Source: an uncultured Oscillospiraceae bacterium
GTDB taxonomy: Bacteria; Bacillota; Clostridia; Oscillospirales; Oscillospiraceae
Direction: 5' to 3'
Assembly: GCA_947626785.1 (NCBI GenBank)
Contig: CANQTO010000029.1
Location: 1-34,274, forward strand
DNA length: 34,274 bases
The number at the start of each line of letters is the position of its first letter. Position 1 is the stretch's first letter. Of this stretch, positions 30,244-34,274 are shown piece after piece. Made by a program: the position numbers and the translations under genes. The notes beneath the pieces were generated by a model, which saw only the letters and a list, made by a program, of their open reading frames with translations, made no database searches and was not told where the DNA came from.

Positions 30244-31638
30244 ATGAAAATTGCTTTTTTCTGTATCATTATCCCGTTGATTCTTCTCTCGTTTCTGATG
30301 TCAAAGAAGAACCGGGCGGCAGGTCGAGATTTCTTTGTTCCGAAATCCGGACTGCCCTATGTCGTAGTAGCCCTTACGATGGCCGCCTCGCAGTTTGGAA
30401 GCAGTATGCTCATCGGCGGCGTCCAGCAGGCGCATCAGCAGTCGATCGGGCAGGGCTTTTGGCCGGCAATATACACGCTGCTGGCCGCCTCTGCCTCGTG
30501 CTTTTTGAACATTCTCATAGCTCCCCGTTTCAAGCAGTTCGGGGATTCGGTCACTCCGCCAGATTTTATTGAGATCCGCTACGGCAGGAGCCGTTTTATG
30601 CGCTCTTACCACAGCATCGTCTACATCTGCTCCGTATCGGCAGTTCTTGTCTCGCAATTTGTCGGCTTTGCCGCCATGGGCGTCGTAGCCGGTTTTTCCT
30701 ACAAGTTTTCCATCATACTCTGTGCCTTTGTCGTCCTGCTGCTGTCTCTCGGTTCTGGGATGAGGGGCGTGGCCTGGACGGACGCTATCCAGTATATATT
30801 TATCGCGCTCCTGCTGCTTTTCAGTATTCCCTTTTCTGTGAAAGCTCTCGGTATGGGCGGGTTCCGCGTAGCGGACTTGCTACATGAGGAGTTCTTCCCC
30901 ACTCCGGAGCTAAAGGACAAGTTTCTCTACACCTTCATGCCGGTGCTGATCGGGAACATGTTCAATTATGAGTACTTCATGCGGTTTATGTCCTGCAAGG
31001 ATATGAGGGAGGCAAAATGGGCTTCCGGAACGGCGGGTGTCGTGCTTCTTGTCACGGCGCTTCCCATCGCGCTTTTGGGTTCAGTCGCCAACTATTTCTT
31101 CCAGGGGGCGGACAGCGCGGAAGTGTTCAGCCTGATCCTGAACGCTTATATGCCAAAGCCGATGGTCGTGCTGATGATGCTCGCGGTGCTTATGGCTGTC
31201 CTCACTTCGGCGGATACCATGCTCATATCTCTCTCCAGCATGGTCTCCAAGGATCTGTACGCCGGGGTCCTGTGCCGGAACAGGCCGGTCACAGAGCTGA
31301 AGTATTTCAACCGCATAGCCAAGCTGTCGATCGTCTTCTTTGCCCTGGTAGCCACGATATTCGCCCTCTATTTTGATGAGATACTCAAAATATCGTTTTT
31401 CTTCTCCCCCTTGACGAGCGGTGTGATGTTCGCCCCGATGATCGTCGGCCTGCTGTGGAAGGGCGCTTCAAGAACAGGCGCCGTCTGTGCGATCTGCGTC
31501 AGCGCCGTCCTCGCCGTTTTCTATCTCACCGGCGTCGTCACTGTGCTTGACCGGGTCACTGGCCCGGCCTTGGCGGGCACTATCAGCATCGTTGTTTTCA
31601 GCTGGCTTTTTCCAAACAAGGAACTGAAGAAGGAGTGA
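30244..31638 (+). CDS. Sodium:solute symporter (SSS family)
   Basis: A 464-aa inner-membrane protein with about twelve to thirteen hydrophobic segments. The family's Na+-site helix is seen in LTSADTMLISLSSMVSKDLY (about 333-352), along with FVPKSGLPYVVVALTMAASQFGSSMLIGG in the TM2 region and an early DFIEIRYG loop. SSS carriers import organic acids, amino acids, sugars or vitamins with Na+. In this operon, uptake of a carboxylate or amino-acid substrate is most likely. ATG at 30244 has AAGGTG upstream; the longer ORF from 30202 lacks an RBS. Its end carries the RBS of the next gene. Confidence 0.9.
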   Translation: MKIAFFCIIIPLILLSFLMSKKNRAAGRDFFVPKSGLPYVVVALTMAASQFGSSMLIGGVQQAHQQSIGQGFWPAIYTLLAASASCFLNILIAPRFKQFGDSVTPPDFIEIRYGRSRFMRSYHSIVYICSVSAVLVSQFVGFAAMGVVAGFSYKFSIILCAFVVLLLSLGSGMRGVAWTDAIQYIFIALLLLFSIPFSVKALGMGGFRVADLLHEEFFPTPELKDKFLYTFMPVLIGNMFNYEYFMRFMSCKDMREAKWASGTAGVVLLVTALPIALLGSVANYFFQGADSAEVFSLILNAYMPKPMVVLMMLAVLMAVLTSADTMLISLSSMVSKDLYAGVLCRNRPVTELKYFNRIAKLSIVFFALVATIFALYFDEILKISFFFSPLTSGVMFAPMIVGLLWKGASRTGAVCAICVSAVLAVFYLTGVVTVLDRVTGPALAGTISIVVFSWLFPNKELKKE

Positions 31639-31642
31639 TCTG

Positions 31643-31966
31643 ATGAAATACGCCTATTATGCCATCGTTGTCGCCGCCTTCGTCGCTCTGACATATTTTT
31701 CCTATATCCGTCCTCACAACCAGGCCACTCTCAAAAAGTTTCGCAACAACGAGCGACTGAAGACCGGAGACAGGATCATCACCATCGGGGGCTTCTACGC
31801 GACGATCTGTGAAAAGAACGAAGTGGACTATATTATCGCCCTGGAGCCGGATGGTGTGCGAATGCGTATCAGCCCCGAAGCTATAGCGGTGTACCCGGAG
31901 GATATACAGCGCTCCATCGACGCCCAAAAGGAACAGGCGAAAAAACTTGAAAAATACGGACAGTGA
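31643..31966 (+). CDS. YajC-like small membrane protein in the fermentation operon
   Basis: A 107-aa protein with one N-terminal TM helix (about 3-20), a YIRPHNQ turn and then a cytosolic beta-rich domain (LKTGDRIITIGGFYATICEKNEVDYIIALEPDGVRMRISPEAI). This is the pattern of the preprotein-translocase accessory protein YajC. The usual YajC gene sits by secD/secF or tgt; here it begins 4 nt after the symporter stop and is followed by a kinase gene. It is probably a paralogue recruited as a transporter accessory subunit, or simply misplaced. Similarity is clear in layout but I cannot score it. Confidence 0.75.
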   Translation: MKYAYYAIVVAAFVALTYFSYIRPHNQATLKKFRNNERLKTGDRIITIGGFYATICEKNEVDYIIALEPDGVRMRISPEAIAVYPEDIQRSIDAQKEQAKKLEKYGQ

Positions 31967-31992
31967 TGCCCATGAAATATATGAGGTAGCAA

Positions 31993-33075
31993 ATGAAAGA
32001 TAAGTATGTTATTTTATGTATCAACCCCGGTTCGACGAGCACCAAGCTGGCGCTTTTTGAGAACGAAGAAAAGCGCAGTGAGCAAAATCTGGAACATCCG
32101 AGCGAGGAAATCGCGAAATACCCCGATATCATCAGCCAGCTCCCCATGCGTAAGACAGCCATCGACCGCTATATCGAGCAGCAGGGCATTCGGCCTGACC
32201 AGATCGACGCCATCGCTGTCCGTGGCTGTCCGGCCGGGAAGCGTTATCACGCCGGCGCTTACGCGGTAGACGGAGACATGGTGAACGAGTGTCTCAAGCC
32301 GGTGAACGCCGTGCATCCGATGTGCCTGGCACCCATCATCGCCTACGAATGGGTCAAAGAATATGGGATCCCAGCCTACTGCTACGATGTGGTCATGACG
32401 GATGAGATGGATGACGTGGCCAAGATGACGAGCCTGCCCTGGATCAAGAGAAATCCGTCCATGCATATGCTCAATACCCGCGCGGTCGCGACCGAGGTGG
32501 CGGAGAGCATGGGCAAGAGCTATGATGAGGTGAACTTTATTATGTGTCATCTGGGCGGCGGATGCAGCGTCAGTATGCATAAGCACGGCCGGGTGATCGA
32601 TATGGTCCCCTCTGGCGAAGGGACATTTACCCCCTCTCGGGCAGGCTCCTTCTCTAACTATGAGATGATCCGGCTCTGCTTTTCCGGCAAATACACGGCG
32701 CAGTCCCTGCGGGAGCTTTTCCAGGATCACAGCGGGATCGTGGCATATCTGAACACCAGTGACTGCCGTGAGGTGGAAAAAATGATTGCCGCCGGCAACG
32801 AGACGGCCAAGCTGGTCTACGAGGCCTTTGCCTACAATCTGGCAAAGGACATCGGCACCATGGCCGTCACTACCAGCGGACAGGTGGATCGGATCGTACT
32901 GACCGGCGGCATCGCCTACTCCGAAATGCTTACCGGCATGGTCGCAGAGCGGGTCCGCTTCATAGCGCCCGTTGTCGTGCGGCCAGGCGCGATCGAGATG
33001 GAAGCCCTTGACAGAGGGATCCTTCGGGTGCTGCGCGGTGAAGAATCCGCACGGAAATTCTCCGACGAATACTAA
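31993..33075 (+). CDS. buk: Butyrate kinase / branched-chain fatty acid kinase
   Basis: A 360-aa ASKHA-fold kinase of the acetate/butyrate kinase family. It has N-terminal INPGSTSTKLALF (phosphate-binding loop 1), MCHLGGGCSV, SGEGTFTPSRAGSF and the adenosine-site VLTGGIAYSEM. The SGEG and PxRAG-type block is characteristic of butyrate and isobutyrate kinases rather than acetate kinase. It converts an acyl phosphate and ADP to the free acid and ATP, the energy-yielding last step of the operon's oxidative branch. GAGGT lies upstream. No ptb gene is present; PduL fills that position. Confidence 0.93.
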   Translation: MKDKYVILCINPGSTSTKLALFENEEKRSEQNLEHPSEEIAKYPDIISQLPMRKTAIDRYIEQQGIRPDQIDAIAVRGCPAGKRYHAGAYAVDGDMVNECLKPVNAVHPMCLAPIIAYEWVKEYGIPAYCYDVVMTDEMDDVAKMTSLPWIKRNPSMHMLNTRAVATEVAESMGKSYDEVNFIMCHLGGGCSVSMHKHGRVIDMVPSGEGTFTPSRAGSFSNYEMIRLCFSGKYTAQSLRELFQDHSGIVAYLNTSDCREVEKMIAAGNETAKLVYEAFAYNLAKDIGTMAVTTSGQVDRIVLTGGIAYSEMLTGMVAERVRFIAPVVVRPGAIEMEALDRGILRVLRGEESARKFSDEY

Positions 33076-33092
33076 ACAGGGGGGACAGAATA

Positions 33093-33653
33093 ATGAAAAC
33101 GATGGTAATGCTCTCAAATCACCATGTTCATCTCACAAAAGAAGCCTGTGACATCCTGTTCGGCGAGGAAGGCATCACCTTCCACCACTATCTCGCCGAA
33201 GAGAACGGTCCCTGGGCATCCAATGAATTTGTCGATGTGGGCGGCCCGAAGGGGACGATCAGTCATCTGCGGGTCCTTGGTCCCCTGCGCGGCTATACCC
33301 AGTGTGAGCTTCTTAGAACCGACTGCTTCAAGCTGGGCGTTGATCCGCCGGTCAGAAATTCCGGGAAGCTGGAGGGCGCTGCTGAGCTGACGCTGTACGG
33401 GCCGAAGGGCGAGCTTACTGTCCCCTGCGGCATTCTGGCCTGGAGGCACATTCATATCGACAGAGAGACTCTGGCTGAAATCGGCAAAAGCTTTGGCGAT
33501 TTTGTTCAGGTGAGAACCGAAGGTGACCGCGCGCTTGTCTTTGAAAAGGTCGCCCTTGTCCCCGGCGGGAAGGGTCTGCTGATGCACGTGGACACGGAAG
33601 AAGGCAATGCCGCAGGATGTGCTAACGGCGATATGCTTGAAGTGATCATTTAA
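33093..33653 (+). CDS. pduL: PduL-type phosphate acyltransferase
   Basis: A 186-aa zinc-dependent phosphotransacylase of the PduL family, exchanging CoA and phosphate on an acyl group. The zinc-site histidines are visible in SNHHVHLT near the N-terminus and WRHIHIDRE in the middle. PVRNSGKLEGAAELTLYGPKG and MHVDTEEGNAAG are the other family blocks. There is no N-terminal encapsulation extension (the protein starts at the first beta strand) and no microcompartment shell gene in the window, so it is a cytosolic form. The sequence deviates from typical PduL (HHVH for RHVH). It replaces phosphotransbutyrylase as partner of the butyrate-type kinase. GGGGGG precedes the ATG. Last gene of the operon. 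Confidence 0.9.
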   Translation: MKTMVMLSNHHVHLTKEACDILFGEEGITFHHYLAEENGPWASNEFVDVGGPKGTISHLRVLGPLRGYTQCELLRTDCFKLGVDPPVRNSGKLEGAAELTLYGPKGELTVPCGILAWRHIHIDRETLAEIGKSFGDFVQVRTEGDRALVFEKVALVPGGKGLLMHVDTEEGNAAGCANGDMLEVII

Positions 33654-33713
33654 GGAAGCCCTCCGTGTTGGATAGTAATCCAGCCTGCCGGACCGAAAAC
33701 CCAGATACAAAAA

Positions 33714-33796
33714 AGAGGCTCTCCTGGCGAGGGCCTCTCAGACTTTAGAAAAAGCACCCATGGGTAGAGCAAGAAGCACTACTCATGGGTGTTTCG
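33714..33796. terminator. Tandem bidirectional terminators between pduL and the VanZ-like gene
   Basis: Hairpin 1 is AGAGGC (33714-33719) with GCCTCT (33733-33738), with an inner CTC/GAG and TTTTTT on the minus side. Hairpin 2 is CACCCATG-G-GTAG with CTAC-T-CATGGGTG (33755-33791), with TTTTT on the minus side and TTTCGTT on the plus side. They serve the convergent genes. Confidence 0.75.
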
Positions 33797-33816
33797 TTAT
33801 GGTATAGTGCGGAGGA

Positions 33817-33837
33817 CTACACCGTGGAGAGGTGTAG
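33817..33837. repeat. Small hairpin in the 33.80-33.89 kb spacer
   Basis: CTACACC (33817-33823) and GGTGTAG (33831-33837) are perfect complements. The rest of 33838-33896 shows no gene or signal I recognise. Confidence 0.5.
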
Positions 33838-33896
33838 GATCGTTTGACGGGACACATTCGTGGACATAGGCTGTAGCTCGATGAAGCATATGACGC

Positions 33897-34274
33897 TTAG
33901 TCCTTCCTGAACCAACTTACCACCCACGCAACTATGGAGCCGCACGCAGCGCCTATGACATCCAACAGCGTCTCGTCCCACTGCAAATGCCGCCCCGGTA
34001 TCCAGAGCTTCCCCGCCTCGGCGACCACCGCCAGCAGAGAGACAGCGAGCGCCGCGACAGCGCAGGCCAGGGCGGCCCTGCGTGGGCCACGGGGCAGGCT
34101 TCTCGCTGTCGAGCAGAACAGCAGCACGCCCGCCACGAAGAACACCGCCGGGTGCGCCAGCTTCCTGAGCACGGTATGGATGATAGTTATGTCAACCTCA
34201 AAGCCAAACAGCCGGATCATCCGGTGCACTGCCTGGGCGATCTCCCCGCTCAAGGCGGCCGTCTCCTCCCCCGG
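33897..34274 (-). CDS. VanZ-like membrane protein (5' end outside the window)
   Basis: At least 126 codons are open to the right edge, so the N-terminus lies beyond it; a TTG at 34253 is a less likely start. The visible part has three hydrophobic segments (about residues 42-57, 68-88, 105-120 of the partial frame). The VanZ-like features are LRKLAHPAVFFVAGVLLF before them and IPGRHLQWDETLLDVIGAACGSIVAW near the C-terminus. VanZ of glycopeptide-resistance clusters gives low-level teicoplanin resistance, but chromosomal VanZ-like proteins are common in Firmicutes and mostly of unknown role. No van genes are nearby. Confidence 0.85.
   Translation of the reverse strand, partial: PGEETAALSGEIAQAVHRMIRLFGFEVDITIIHTVLRKLAHPAVFFVAGVLLFCSTARSLPRGPRRAALACAVAALAVSLLAVVAEAGKLWIPGRHLQWDETLLDVIGAACGSIVAWVVSWFRKD

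Noticed and set aside
33093-33653. Bacterial microcompartment locus suggested by PduL
   Set aside because: No shell protein or encapsulation peptide in the window; the operon reads as cytosolic fermentation.
1-34274. CRISPR arrays, rRNA or tRNA genes, intact insertion sequences
   Set aside because: No regularly spaced repeats, conserved RNA gene sequences or transposase ORFs were found on reading both strands.

Overview
The window comes from the chromosome of a GC-rich, spore-forming anaerobic Firmicute. The best guess is Clostridia, Oscillospiraceae-like (Flavonifractor/Oscillibacter/Lawsonibacter type); the species cannot be read from the sequence. The evidence is a spoIIAA-spoIIAB-sigF operon, a SpoIID protein, a T-box valyl-tRNA synthetase leader, sigma-A promoters with consensus RBSs, a GlnRS, and many ferredoxin-linked enzymes.

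Layout. (1) 1-1.65 kb is accessory: the start of a probable small HTH gene running off the left edge, a promoter-plus-terminator unit that looks like an unannotated ~122-nt small RNA, a large hairpin, and a lone HNH endonuclease. (2) 1.65-12.5 kb is core: queA and a SpoIID-domain protein in one operon, dapA, the spoIIA sporulation sigma operon, valS behind a T-box, a thioredoxin-reductase-like flavoprotein with a degenerate NADPH site, and glnS. (3) 12.5-22 kb holds three small regulator/membrane cassettes and one large flavoenzyme. The cassettes are XRE + DUF3169 with twin operators, an ECF sigma factor + membrane protein + ABC transporter, and DUF2975 + HTH + DUF4153/4173. The flavoenzyme is a 909-aa FAD/Fe-S oxidoreductase. 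(4) 22.0-22.3 kb is a junction with a perfect 24-bp-arm palindrome, a 19-bp-stem hairpin and what looks like the orphan 3' end (domains V-VI) of a group II intron.

(5) 22.3-33.65 kb is a single metabolic island that looks less GC-biased by eye. A GntR/FCD regulator and a PLP aminotransferase lie on the minus strand. Divergently, a ten-gene plus-strand operon encodes a GPH/MFS transporter, a ketopantoate-reductase-like 2-oxoacid reductase, a four-subunit 2-oxoacid:ferredoxin oxidoreductase (VOR-like), a sodium:solute symporter, a YajC-like membrane protein, a butyrate/branched-chain-acid kinase and a PduL-type phosphotransacylase. Read together this is a complete amino-acid or 2-oxoacid fermentation module. 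The amino acid is transaminated to a 2-oxoacid. That is either oxidised to acyl-CoA plus reduced ferredoxin, then acyl-phosphate, then acid plus ATP, or reduced to a 2-hydroxyacid as electron sink. The family assignments lean toward branched-chain substrates, but the substrate is inferred.

(6) 33.7-34.27 kb has convergent terminators and a VanZ-like gene cut by the right edge. No CRISPR array, tRNA, rRNA or intact transposon was seen.
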